From Adhaeribacter radiodurans (lineage in GTDB: Bacteria > Bacteroidota > Bacteroidia > Cytophagales > Hymenobacteraceae), in assembly GCF_014075995.1 (NCBI RefSeq), contig NZ_CP055153.1:1736001-1800000 (forward strand): a DNA stretch of 64,000 nt, given 5' to 3'. The position numbers and the translations under genes were made by a program. The notes beneath the pieces were generated by a model that saw nothing but the letters and a program-made list of their open reading frames with translations, had not been told where the DNA came from and did no database searches. This document shows positions 55,651 to 64,000 of the stretch, in pieces (position 1 is the stretch's first letter; each line of letters begins with the position of its first letter).

Positions 55651-56604
55651 ATGCCATCGCCTAAAATTTCCTGTTTAATTATCGACCAAATGCATCCCAG
55701 CATTATTCCCATGCTGGAAGAAATAGGGATAACTGTTTCGTATCAACCCGAACTAAAAGCAGTGGAAGTAAAAAATGCCTTGCCTGGTTTCGATGGATTA
55801 ATTGTACGCAGTAAACTCCGAATTACCGAAGAATTACTAAACGGAGATCAGCAATTACGCTTTATTGGCCGGGCGGGTGCCGGATTAGATAATATTGATG
55901 AAGCCGCTCTGGCAAAATACAACATTGAACTTTTAAACGCACCCGAAGGAAATTCGGATGCCGTTGGCGAGCATACTTTGGGCATGTTGCTGGCTTTACT
56001 GCGTAATATTGTAAAAGCCGACCGGGAAGTACGCCATTATGAATGGTACCGCGAGGCGAACCGGGGAGAAGAGATAATGGGGAAAACCATTGGAATTATT
56101 GGCTATGGCAACATGGGGCGGTCATTTGCCAAAAGGCTGCGCGGTTTCGATTGCCAGGTACTTGCCTACGATCATGATTCTTCTGTGGTGCCGGACCAAA
56201 ACGCTACCTTGTGTTCGCTGGAGAGATTAAAAGAACAAGCAGATGTCCTAAGTTTTCACATTCCGTTTACTCCGGCCAACCGTTATTTAGCCAACGAAGC
56301 GTTTTTAAATAGCTTCCGAAAAAATATTTGGTTATTAAATTCTTCCCGGGGCGAAATACTCGATTTAAAAGCACTAGTAAGTTTATTGCAGACCGGAAAA
56401 ATAAAAGGAGCCGGGCTAGATGTGCTGGAAAATGAAAAATTAAATACGTTAACCGCTGAACAAAAAACAGCTTTCGAGTACCTGGTTAAAGCTCAGAATG
56501 TAATTTTATCGCCGCATATTGCCGGTTGGACCCACGAATCTTATTATAAAATCAATCAGGTGCTTACGCGTAAAATCAAGGCCTTTTTAGAAAATATGTC
56601 TTAA
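55651..56604 (+). CDS. D-2-hydroxyacid dehydrogenase (SerA/PGDH-like)
   Basis: 317 residues. The NAD-binding motif GKTIGIIGYGNMGRSFAKRL, the catalytic Arg in NSSRGEILD, Glu in GLDVLENE and His in LSPHIAGWT follow the family order. No C-terminal ACT domain is present, so it is a short form; phosphoglycerate, hydroxypyruvate or another 2-hydroxyacid may be the substrate. It is a single gene ahead of greA, separated from it by a terminator-like hairpin. Confidence 0.9.
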   Translation: MPSPKISCLIIDQMHPSIIPMLEEIGITVSYQPELKAVEVKNALPGFDGLIVRSKLRITEELLNGDQQLRFIGRAGAGLDNIDEAALAKYNIELLNAPEGNSDAVGEHTLGMLLALLRNIVKADREVRHYEWYREANRGEEIMGKTIGIIGYGNMGRSFAKRLRGFDCQVLAYDHDSSVVPDQNATLCSLERLKEQADVLSFHIPFTPANRYLANEAFLNSFRKNIWLLNSSRGEILDLKALVSLLQTGKIKGAGLDVLENEKLNTLTAEQKTAFEYLVKAQNVILSPHIAGWTHESYYKINQVLTRKIKAFLENMS

Positions 56605-56736
56605 AATTTACTATTTTTAAACTTCTGTAAACGGCAAACCACCCGGAAAGCAGCAAGGGTATTTTAGAGCGCGAACCAGTAAAATCTTGTTCGTACTCTT
56701 GACAGGAATATTAAAAAAAATATTAACTTGCAGAAG

Positions 56737-56766
56737 GAACGGTCAGGCATTGGCCGTTCTTTTTGT
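56737..56766 (+). terminator. Terminator or attenuator hairpin upstream of greA
   Basis: A stem GAACGG/CCGTTC, with partial extension inward, is followed by TTTTTGTTTT, 28 bases before the greA ATG. A TTGACA-like box at 56698 and an AT-rich TATTAACTTG at 56721-56730 precede it, so it could act on transcripts from either the upstream gene or a greA leader. Confidence 0.6.
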
Positions 56767-56793
56767 TTTATTTATTGCTGAAAAACTAAATGT

Positions 56794-57267
56794 ATGGGAT
56801 CTATATCGTATTATACCGCCGAAGGCTTGCAAAAGTTAAAAGATGAACTAGCCGAGCTAAAAACCAAAGGACGGGCGGAAGTGGCGCGCCAGTTGGCCGA
56901 AGCCCGCGATAAAGGGGATTTAAGTGAAAATGCCGAGTACGACGCTGCCAAAGACGCTCAAGGTCACCTGGAATTAAAAATTTCTAAACTGGAAGAAGTA
57001 GTAGGAAATGCCCGCCTGATTGATGATTCGAATCTGGATGTAAGTAAAGCCCTGATTCTTTCGAAGGTGAAAATTAAGAATCTGAACAATAACATGGTGA
57101 TGGATTACGTGCTGGTTTCAGAAGAAGAAGCTAACTTGGCCCAGGGTAAAATTTCTGTAAAATCGCCGATTGGCAAAGGATTGCTGGGAAAATCAGTGGG
57201 TGAAGTTGCCGAAATTACTATTCCGGCAGGTAAAATCCGGTTCGAAGTTCTAGAAATATCCCGTTAG
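56794..57267 (+). CDS. greA: Transcription elongation factor GreA
   Basis: 157 residues, normal length. The N-terminal coiled coil (YYTAEGLQKLKDELAELK and RDKGDLSENAEYDAAKDAQG) carries the acidic tip DLSENAEY, and the C-terminal FKBP-like domain ends SPIGKGLLGKSVGEVAEITI. It rescues backtracked RNA polymerase by stimulating transcript cleavage. The HIT-family gene starts five bases later. Confidence 0.96.
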   Translation: MGSISYYTAEGLQKLKDELAELKTKGRAEVARQLAEARDKGDLSENAEYDAAKDAQGHLELKISKLEEVVGNARLIDDSNLDVSKALILSKVKIKNLNNNMVMDYVLVSEEEANLAQGKISVKSPIGKGLLGKSVGEVAEITIPAGKIRFEVLEISR

Positions 57268-57272
57268 TAGTT

Positions 57273-57671
57273 ATGGCTATAGAATCTATCTTCTCTAAAA
57301 TTGTAAAAGGAACTATTCCGGCCTACAAAGTAGCCGAAGATGATCGTTTTCTGGCTTTTCTGGATATAAGTCCGCTGCAGCCTGGTCATACCTTGGTAGT
57401 ACCTAAGAAGCAAGTTGATGAGATTTTTGAGCTGGAAGATTCTTTACTCGCCGATTTGCACGTATTTGCTAAACAAGTGGCAGTAGGTATTAAACAAGCT
57501 ACCGGCGCTTCCCGGATTGGAATGGCCGTGATTGGATTTGAGGTGCCGCACGCGCATATTCATTTAATCCCGATTAACAACATGGATGATATGAATTTTG
57601 CTAATCCAAAGTTAAAATTAACTAAAGAGGAGTTTGAAGAATTAGCGCACCAAATCAGGGAGAATATCTGA
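57273..57671 (+). CDS. HIT-family nucleotide-binding protein
   Basis: 132 residues. The histidine triad VPHAHIHLIPI is present near residue 95, with FLDISPLQPGHTLVVPKKQV in the centre. Hint/PKCI-like proteins hydrolyse AMP-linked compounds. It is co-transcribed with greA and ends in a strong terminator. Confidence 0.92.
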   Translation: MAIESIFSKIVKGTIPAYKVAEDDRFLAFLDISPLQPGHTLVVPKKQVDEIFELEDSLLADLHVFAKQVAVGIKQATGASRIGMAVIGFEVPHAHIHLIPINNMDDMNFANPKLKLTKEEFEELAHQIRENI

Positions 57672-57696
57672 AGCAATTTTATCAGAAGTTATATAA

Positions 57697-57730
57697 AAGG
57701 GCTTACTTTGAAAAAAGTAAGCCCTTTCTG
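57697..57730 (+). terminator. Terminator after greA-HIT operon
   Basis: A perfect 13-base stem AAAGGGCTTACTT / AAGTAAGCCCTTT is followed by T-rich sequence. Confidence 0.88.
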
Positions 57731-57905
57731 CTTTACCCGCATTTTGCGCTGTCGTTTCTGGTAAGTACTTTTTAATCGTAAATAATAGCAGACCTCATAT
57801 TTTGTAAAAAAGTAAAAATTGTATTAGATTTTGAGGAATAAGGAGTAGATACTAGTTTCGGTTGAAAGTTAATTTGTAGAGTTCCCGCCGTTTAAGTTTA
57901 GAAGA

Positions 57906-58772
57906 ATGACTTTGTATTCCCGTCGTGATGTGTTACGTACCAGTGCCTATCTGAGCGGTTTAGGTTTGTTGCACGCGCTGGATTTGTTTGCTATTTCTAA
58001 AACAAAACAGTTTAAAATTGGAGCTTGCGATTGGTCCATCAACCAAATGGGAAAACCGGAAGCTTTTGCCGTAGCCAAACAAATTGGCTTGGATGGCGTG
58101 CAGGTAAGCTTAGGTACAGCCGCAAATAACATGCAACTTCGCCAGCCGGAAAAACAACAACAATACAGACAAGCAGCCCGGCAAGCCGGTTTGGCTATAG
58201 GGGGCCTGGCCATTGGGGAGTTAAATAATGTGCCCTACAAATCAGCACCCGAAACGGAACAGTGGGTAAGTGATGCCATGACAGTAGCCCGTAATTTAGG
58301 AGTTAAAGTTATTTTACTCGCCTTCTTTGAAAAAGGCGATTTATTAAAGGATTCTTCTGGCCAGCAGGAAGTTATCCGGCGTTTGCGAAAAGTGGTACCG
58401 CAAGCAGAAAAAGCGGGCGTTATTCTGGGAATAGAATCGTGGTTAAGTGCCCGGGAAAGTAAAGATTTAGTAGATGCGGTAAATTCTAAAAATGTACGGG
58501 TGTACTACGATGTGGCCAACTCTACCCAAATGGGGTACAATATTTACGACGAAATCCGGTGGTTAGGGAAGGAGTACATTTGCGAAATCCACGCGAAAGA
58601 AAACGGTAGTTTATTAGGTCAGGGAAAAATAGATTTTAAAGCTGTGCGACGAGCATTAGATGCTATTGGCTATACCGGTTGGATTCAGATTGAAGGAGCC
58701 GTGCCGCCTAAACAAGCCATGCTGGAAAGCTACCAGGCTAATAATAAATTTATCCGAAGTATATTTTCCTGA
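57906..58772 (+). CDS. Exported sugar phosphate isomerase/epimerase-like TIM-barrel protein
   Basis: 288 residues. The N-terminus (YSRRDVLRTSAYLSGLGLL) has a twin-Arg and hydrophobic segment, so Tat export is likely. The rest is an AP-endonuclease-2-type TIM barrel: KIGACDWSINQMGKPEAF, VILGIESWLSARES, VYYDVANSTQMGYN, ICEIHAKENGSLLGQGKIDF and GWIQIEGAV, with the metal-binding Glu, Asp, His and Glu of the family. Substrate unknown, probably a sugar. It precedes the PVC-type dehydrogenase on the same strand by about 260 bases. Confidence 0.87.
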   Translation: MTLYSRRDVLRTSAYLSGLGLLHALDLFAISKTKQFKIGACDWSINQMGKPEAFAVAKQIGLDGVQVSLGTAANNMQLRQPEKQQQYRQAARQAGLAIGGLAIGELNNVPYKSAPETEQWVSDAMTVARNLGVKVILLAFFEKGDLLKDSSGQQEVIRRLRKVVPQAEKAGVILGIESWLSARESKDLVDAVNSKNVRVYYDVANSTQMGYNIYDEIRWLGKEYICEIHAKENGSLLGQGKIDFKAVRRALDAIGYTGWIQIEGAVPPKQAMLESYQANNKFIRSIFS

Positions 58773-59032
58773 TCCATTCTTTTAAAATTTTATTAAATAA
58801 GTAACGGAACCAGATTAATTTACTAAACTGGATGCAGAGGCTGTTGTAGTATACTGTTAATAATCAATTATTTGTTCGCATAAAAGGCTAATAGCTACTA
58901 GCTGATACTTGGGTCACTTTACTTAATAGCTATCCTTAGAATTAAACAAAATTTACTTTTAAAATAATCATTACTTCACCCGATTTACGAAACTTTTTAT
59001 TTTGTTTCTAAGCTTATTAAAGCCTTGCTGGA

Positions 59033-61918
59033 ATGAGATTTACTAAAGTTGTGGCGCTTGCCTGCCTCTTAATTTCAACTTCCGGGCACAAACCCCGGAT
59101 TGTATCGGCTCCTGCCAACTTTGCCGGGCAGCAAACCTTATTCTTGCCCGACGATTTAGAAGCTACGCTGTGGGCCGAATCGCCGCAATTTTATAATCCC
59201 ACTAATATCGATATAGATGCTAAAGGCCGCGTGTGGGTAGCCGAAGCCGTAAATTACCGCGATTTTAATAATTCGCCCGAAAAAGTGTTGCATCATCCGC
59301 AAGGCGATCGAATCATTATTCTGGAAGACAGTGATCAGGACGGTAAAAGCGATAAATCTAAAATTTTTGTGCAAGACAAAGATTTAGTTTCTCCTTTGGG
59401 AGTAGCAGTTTTAGGTAATAAAGTAATTGTATCCTGTTCGCCGTCAATTATTATTTACACCGACGAAAACAACGACGATAAACCCGACAAAAAAGAAGTT
59501 TTTCTGAAAGGATTTGGTGGTTTGGATCACGATCACGGACTGCATTCGGTGCAGGCTGGCCCGGATGGAAAATGGTATTTTAACACGGGTAATGCCGGGC
59601 CTCATCTGGTGCAAGATAAAGCCGGCTGGAATTTACGTTCCGGTTCTTTGTACACGGGTGGTACGCCTTATTCTAAATCCAACACTCCCGCCTTGGTGAG
59701 CGACGACGGAAATATTTATGTAGGAGGATTAGCTTTGCGCATTGGTCCGGATGGACGGGGCTTGGAAGTAGTAGGGCATAATTTCCGGAATGCTTACGAA
59801 CTGGCCGTGGATTCGTACGGGAATATGTGGCAAAATGATAACGATGATCAGGTTGTTGCCTGTCGTACTTCGTGGCTGATGGAAGGTGGTAATGCCGGTT
59901 ATTTTAGCGCCGATGGTTCCCGGTACTGGCAACCCGACCGGAGACCCGGACAAAGTGTATTTACTGCGCATTGGCACCAGGACGATCCGGGGGTACAACC
60001 GGCAGGCGATAATACCGGGGCCGGTTCCCCAACGGGGGTTACAATTAATGAAAGCGATGCTTTAGGAGAAAAATACCGGAGCTTGTTGCTCAGTGCCGAT
60101 GCTGGCCGCAACGTTATATTTGGGTATCACCCGCAAGCGCAGGGTGCCGGATTTGGTTTAAAGCGGACTAATTTCATAACTTCTTTAAAAGATGCTACCG
60201 AAAATTATGTTTGGCACGAAACCGAGCAGGATGAAAGCAAATGGTTTCGGCCGAGTGATGTGGCCATTGGGGCAGATGGGGCTATTTACGTAGCCGATTG
60301 GTACGACCCGATTGTAGGCGGCCACCAAATGCATGATGCCCGCGGTTACGGACGTATTTACCGCATAACACCCAAAGGTAAAAACCTCAAAACGCCGCAG
60401 TTCAATTTAAATGCTACGGAAGGGCAAATAGCTGCCTTACTAAGTCCCGCGGTGAACGTGCGGTATTCTGGTTACCAAGCCTTAGAATCGCAAGGCGATA
60501 AAGCCATAGAACCAATAAAAAAAGTATTAACTTCTACTAATCCGTATCATCAGGCCCGGGCAATCTGGTTATTAGCTGCCATGGGCTCACAAGGTCAGCA
60601 AGAAGTAGAAAAGCTGTTGCAAGATCCAAATCCGGATATTCGGGTCACGGCTTTCCGGGCATTACGTTCCGTAAAACCAGAAGTGCTGACCTACGCTTCT
60701 AGACTGGCGAAAGATCCATCTGCGGCTGTGCGGCGCGAAGTAGCGATTGCGCTAAAGAAAGTGCCTTTTACACAATCCAAAGAAATTTTAGTTGAATTAG
60801 CTAAAAAATACGATGGCACAGATCGGATGTACCTGGAAGCCCTGGGAGCAGGCATGACTAAAAAAGAAGAGCAATTGTACCGGGTGTTGTTAGCGCAATT
60901 AGGAAATTCTAACTCTCTGGAATGGACGGATAGCTTTGCTGATTTAATTTGGCGCTTGCACCCGGTAGCAGCAATTGCAGCGGTACAAAAACGGGCTTCC
61001 TCTACTAAGTTAACACCCGCTGCCCGCAAACAAGCTATTGAAACGCTGGCTTTTACCAAGGACTCCAAAGCCGCCGCTACCATGGTAACCTTAAGCAAAA
61101 GTACTTTACCAGATGTAGCCCAGCAGGCCAATTGGTGGTTGCAATTCCGTCAGGAAAACGACTGGTCGAAGTATGCTTTAGCTGGTTGGACTGGAATATC
61201 GGGTAAAAGGGGTACAACTTTAAATCAGAAAATGGTAGCCTTGCAGGCATTGGTACAAAACAAAGAAAAACCCCAGCCAGAGCGTTTGCAAGCGGCATTA
61301 ACCATGGCCGCCGATCAGGTTGGAGGGCAGATGCTGATTAGCCTGGCAGCGCAAAACAAACTGGAATCCAGCTTTTCTCAGGAAATAAGTAAAGTTATTT
61401 TTACCAATCCCGATCAAACGGTGCGTACACTGGCGGGCGATTATTTTAAAAAGCCGGGTACTTACCGCAATGTATCGGTGGCTCAGGTTAGTAAACTCCA
61501 ACCCCAGGTAGCGGCTGGCAAAGCTGTTTTTCAAAATAAATGTGCCACTTGCCACCGGATAGGAGAGATGGGCACCGATATTGGGCCGGAACTTACGTTT
61601 ATCGGGCAAAAATTTGATAAATTCGGTTTACTCGGTGCCATTATTAACCCCAGTGCGGCCATGGCTTTTGGGTACGAGTCGTGGCTGATTACCTCCAAAG
61701 ACGGTACTGCTACTTACGGCTTTTTACAGGCCGATGGCGAAACAGTAATTCTGAAAGATACCGCGGGTAAACGACACCAAATTAAAGCCCAGGACATTGC
61801 ATCGCGTAAACAATTTACCACCAGCATTATGCCCGACCCGGCTACCCTAAAGCTTTCGGAACAGGATTTGGCCAACCTCTCGGAATATTTACTTACCCTG
61901 AATACTAAAACCGAGTAA
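59033..61918 (+). CDS. PVC-type membrane-bound dehydrogenase with HEAT repeats and cytochrome c domain
   Basis: 961 residues with an N-terminal signal region. Residues 30-455 form a beta-propeller of the soluble-glucose-dehydrogenase-like type (IDIDAKGRVWVAEAVNYRDF, DHDHGLHSVQAGPDGKWYF, AIYVADWYDPIVGGH). Residues 460-790 are HEAT-like helical repeats. Residues 810-955 contain the heme-binding CATCH motif and the partner region GTDIGPELTFIGQKFD. Such proteins oxidise sugars or other substrates in the periplasm and pass electrons to a c-type heme. It is a single gene near a TIM-barrel isomerase and a HAD phosphatase; the substrate is unknown. Confidence 0.92.
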   Translation: MRFTKVVALACLLISTSGHKPRIVSAPANFAGQQTLFLPDDLEATLWAESPQFYNPTNIDIDAKGRVWVAEAVNYRDFNNSPEKVLHHPQGDRIIILEDSDQDGKSDKSKIFVQDKDLVSPLGVAVLGNKVIVSCSPSIIIYTDENNDDKPDKKEVFLKGFGGLDHDHGLHSVQAGPDGKWYFNTGNAGPHLVQDKAGWNLRSGSLYTGGTPYSKSNTPALVSDDGNIYVGGLALRIGPDGRGLEVVGHNFRNAYELAVDSYGNMWQNDNDDQVVACRTSWLMEGGNAGYFSADGSRYWQPDRRPGQSVFTAHWHQDDPGVQPAGDNTGAGSPTGVTINESDALGEKYRSLLLSADAGRNVIFGYHPQAQGAGFGLKRTNFITSLKDATENYVWHETEQDESKWFRPSDVAIGADGAIYVADWYDPIVGGHQMHDARGYGRIYRITPKGKNLKTPQFNLNATEGQIAALLSPAVNVRYSGYQALESQGDKAIEPIKKVLTSTNPYHQARAIWLLAAMGSQGQQEVEKLLQDPNPDIRVTAFRALRSVKPEVLTYASRLAKDPSAAVRREVAIALKKVPFTQSKEILVELAKKYDGTDRMYLEALGAGMTKKEEQLYRVLLAQLGNSNSLEWTDSFADLIWRLHPVAAIAAVQKRASSTKLTPAARKQAIETLAFTKDSKAAATMVTLSKSTLPDVAQQANWWLQFRQENDWSKYALAGWTGISGKRGTTLNQKMVALQALVQNKEKPQPERLQAALTMAADQVGGQMLISLAAQNKLESSFSQEISKVIFTNPDQTVRTLAGDYFKKPGTYRNVSVAQVSKLQPQVAAGKAVFQNKCATCHRIGEMGTDIGPELTFIGQKFDKFGLLGAIINPSAAMAFGYESWLITSKDGTATYGFLQADGETVILKDTAGKRHQIKAQDIASRKQFTTSIMPDPATLKLSEQDLANLSEYLLTLNTKTE

Positions 61919-62198
61919 TAAGTAAACAGGCCAAGTAAGAAATTTGATATTTAACTTTTGCGCAATCAATCAACTATCAGAATCGTTTTTTAGTAATTTC
62001 GCCATTAAGTTTAGTAAATTAATTTTGCCTAGTTACTTTGTTACTTATAAATAAAAGGGTAAAACTCAATTTAAAGTAAATCCCTGTTTTGTATAATTGT
62101 TCTTCCAGAAGAAAACATTGTTTTACTACGTAGTCAATAAGATTCCTTCTGAAGGACAGAATGATTAAACTTGTTTTTGTTTAAATATTAAATTTTTT

Positions 62199-62858
62199 AT
62201 GAACCTACAACAGGTTGATAGTATCATATTTGACCTGGATGGTACCCTCTGGGACGCCACCGACAGTTACGTTGCTTCCTGGAATTTAGCGCTGCAACAA
62301 TTTGGTATAGAAAAAACTATTACTCGTCCGGATTTAGAAAGTATGATGGGTTGGGAGGAAAAAGCGGTTTTTGAAAAAATGTTCCCACACTATTCCCTAG
62401 ACCACAGGCGGCAAATAGCGCAATTGGTAAGCCAAAATCAGGATGCGTACATACCCGTTCATGGAGGCGTTTTATACGAAAACGTTCGTGAGGGTTTAAT
62501 AGATTTAAGCCAAAAATACCGTTTGCTGGTAGTAAGTAATTGCCCCGAAAATACCGTCCGCGATTTCCTAAGCTGGTCTGGGTTAGAAAATTATTTTATT
62601 GATTACGAAACCCATGGCCGCACGCGCCAATCAAAAGCCGAAAACATTAAGGCGGTAGTGCAACGCAATAATTTGCAAAGCCCGGTGTACGTGGGCGATA
62701 CTGAATCAGATAGCAAAGCCGCGCAATTAGCCCACGTGCCTTTTGTTTTTGTTTCTTATGGTTTTGGCAAAGTAGAAAATGCGGCTTATAGTTTTAATTC
62801 ATTTCCGGAATTAGTAAAAGCTTTTACAACTTTACCTAAAGCGAAACTACCTAATTAA
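62199..62858 (+). CDS. HAD-superfamily hydrolase
   Basis: 219 residues. The catalytic motif I is IFDLDGTLWDATDSYV, motif II VVSNCPENT, and the Lys plus acidic motif is near SKAENIKAVV with VYVGDTESDSKAAQLA. The helical cap between motifs I and II fits the phosphoglycolate phosphatase-like group. Cytoplasmic phosphatase of unknown substrate. It lies 280 bases after the dehydrogenase and 103 bases before the last gene. Confidence 0.93.
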   Translation: MNLQQVDSIIFDLDGTLWDATDSYVASWNLALQQFGIEKTITRPDLESMMGWEEKAVFEKMFPHYSLDHRRQIAQLVSQNQDAYIPVHGGVLYENVREGLIDLSQKYRLLVVSNCPENTVRDFLSWSGLENYFIDYETHGRTRQSKAENIKAVVQRNNLQSPVYVGDTESDSKAAQLAHVPFVFVSYGFGKVENAAYSFNSFPELVKAFTTLPKAKLPN

Positions 62859-62961
62859 TTAGGTGCCTCGATGAAATTAGTTTTCGTTAAAATGTATACT
62901 GATTAAATAAATTATATTTATTTATCGAACACTGAACAGCTAATAACCAGCAACCATTTAA

Positions 62962-63783
62962 ATGATGCAGATAAAATTCTTCCGGGCAATTTGGGGAATG
63001 GAGGAACCTACCCTTCAGGCCAATTTACTCAAGATAAAAGAGGCCGGTTTTGATGGGGTAGAAATGATGGTGCCCCTGGACACAAAAAGCCAGGAAGAAT
63101 TACGCGAATTATTAAAAGAATTTAGATTAGATTTAATTGCTTCGCAATGGGCTGCCAGCGGCCGCACCTATACGGAATATTTGCGTTCTTTTGAAGAACA
63201 TTTGTACACGAATGCTTTATTAAAGCCACTTTTTAGTAATTCACAAACTGGCAAAGATTATTATTCGCCCGACCAAACCGCCCAACTTATTCAACGTGCC
63301 GCCGAAATTGCGCAGGAAACTGGCGTGCCCGTACTGCACGAAACGCACCGCGGGAAATTTACTTTTCATACCCGCAGCACCGAATATTTCCTGCATAAAT
63401 TCCCAGATTTAAGGTTAGCCGCCGATTTTTCGCATTGGTGCAATGTGTGCGAGTCTTTCCTGGACGACCAGCCCGAAATTATGGACCTGGCTATTTCGCG
63501 GGTAGATCATATTCACGCCCGGGTAGGACATACCCAATCGACGCAAGTTAGCGATCCGCGCGCTCCGGAGTGGCAGGAAGCTTTGCAACACCATTTAAAT
63601 TGGTGGGATGCCATTGTGAACACGCACCGCCAAAAAGGTACCCAGGTATTTACTATTTGTCCGGAATTTGGTCCGTATCCCTACATGCCCGAAAAACCTT
63701 ACAGCCGCGAACCATTGGCTGATTTGTGGGAAATTAACTTATACATGAAAGATTTGCTGCAAAAAAGGTACAATCAGGTATAA
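62962..63783 (+). CDS. Cytoplasmic sugar isomerase/epimerase-like TIM-barrel protein
   Basis: 273 residues without a signal peptide, starting at ATG 62962 (or 62965). The xylose-isomerase-like barrel shows KEAGFDGVEMMVPLDTKS, VPVLHETHRGKFTFH, LRLAADFSHWCNVCES and VDHIHARVGHTQS, giving the metal-binding Glu, His and Asp. The late FTICPEFGPYPYMPEKPYS is typical of a Bacteroidota subfamily. It probably acts on a keto sugar; the substrate is unknown. With the HAD gene it may form a small catabolic unit. Confidence 0.88.
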   Translation: MMQIKFFRAIWGMEEPTLQANLLKIKEAGFDGVEMMVPLDTKSQEELRELLKEFRLDLIASQWAASGRTYTEYLRSFEEHLYTNALLKPLFSNSQTGKDYYSPDQTAQLIQRAAEIAQETGVPVLHETHRGKFTFHTRSTEYFLHKFPDLRLAADFSHWCNVCESFLDDQPEIMDLAISRVDHIHARVGHTQSTQVSDPRAPEWQEALQHHLNWWDAIVNTHRQKGTQVFTICPEFGPYPYMPEKPYSREPLADLWEINLYMKDLLQKRYNQV

Positions 63784-64000
63784 TATAATTCTGAATGAAA
63801 ATACTTTCCATTTAATTTACAAATTCATTATATTTATTTAATTATTTTTCGTAATTCTATAATTAAATTAATAGATACCCGGTAGGAGGGATTCTAGTAG
63901 TTTCAATTTGGCCCTCCTTTTGGGAATGTTATAAATACCGGCCTGGTAGCTTACAATTATTTGCTTTGGCCACCTCTACATAATTTTTGACTCTTCGCGG

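Overview
The window looks like a chromosomal segment of a member of the Bacteroidota, most likely Cytophagales/Hymenobacteraceae (an Adhaeribacter-like genome is my guess). The clues are two giant repeat proteins ending in type IX secretion (T9SS) type A sorting domains, an almost total lack of Shine-Dalgarno sites, a moderately AT-rich composition, the block ribF-truB-uppP-DUF3098-ftsX, the run pdxA-DUF177-rpmF-plsX-fabH-efp-accB-accC, and a PVC-type cytochrome c dehydrogenase. The genus is inference.

Left part (1 to about 26 kb) is accessory and decaying. It opens with the 3' end of an outer-membrane barrel gene and a two-gene envelope operon ending in an OmpA protein. Next come a frameshifted CorC/HlyC-type transporter, a site-2-protease-like M50 metalloprotease, a MarC protein, and a minus-strand osmolyte cluster (porin, BCCT transporter, universal stress protein). 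An IS110-family transposase with one internal TAG lies between imperfect inverted repeats. After a DUF4288 gene come two tandem T9SS repeat giants, each interrupted by nonsense or frameshift mutations, with the relic tail of a third copy between them. A lone mreB and a VOC protein follow. The stretch 24.8-26.1 kb holds the 3' end of an IS3-like integrase, a 191-bp MITE-like element sharing its terminal repeat, the orphan 3' end of a tRNA-Ser with a terminator, and a degenerate ORF. The tRNA orientation suggests that sequence to its left was once an integrated island.

Middle part (26-33.4 kb): a GH13 amylase, an MBL-fold hydrolase, a secreted endonuclease/exonuclease/phosphatase-family protein, a beta-carbonic anhydrase, a bestrophin gene with three in-frame TAA codons, and a peptidase S74-domain protein.

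Right part (33.9-57.7 kb) is housekeeping: flavin cofactor and tRNA modification (ribF, truB), undecaprenyl recycling (uppP), division (ftsX), envelope assembly (TamB-like), t6A modification (tsaD), a DinB-like protein, DUF3109, the fatty-acid initiation cluster, pdxA, leucyl aminopeptidase, rsmA, mgtE, a hydroxyacid dehydrogenase, greA and a HIT protein. The last 6 kb carry two TIM-barrel sugar isomerase-like proteins, a large secreted PVC-type dehydrogenase with cytochrome c domain, and a HAD phosphatase.

No CRISPR array, complete tRNA, rRNA or recognisable phage was seen. I did not find a clearly new functional system. The best leads are the possible island junction at the tRNA-Ser fragment, the cognate IS/MITE pair, the IS110 element with candidate bridge-RNA flanks, the decaying T9SS family, and mirrored short-repeat arrays between genes.
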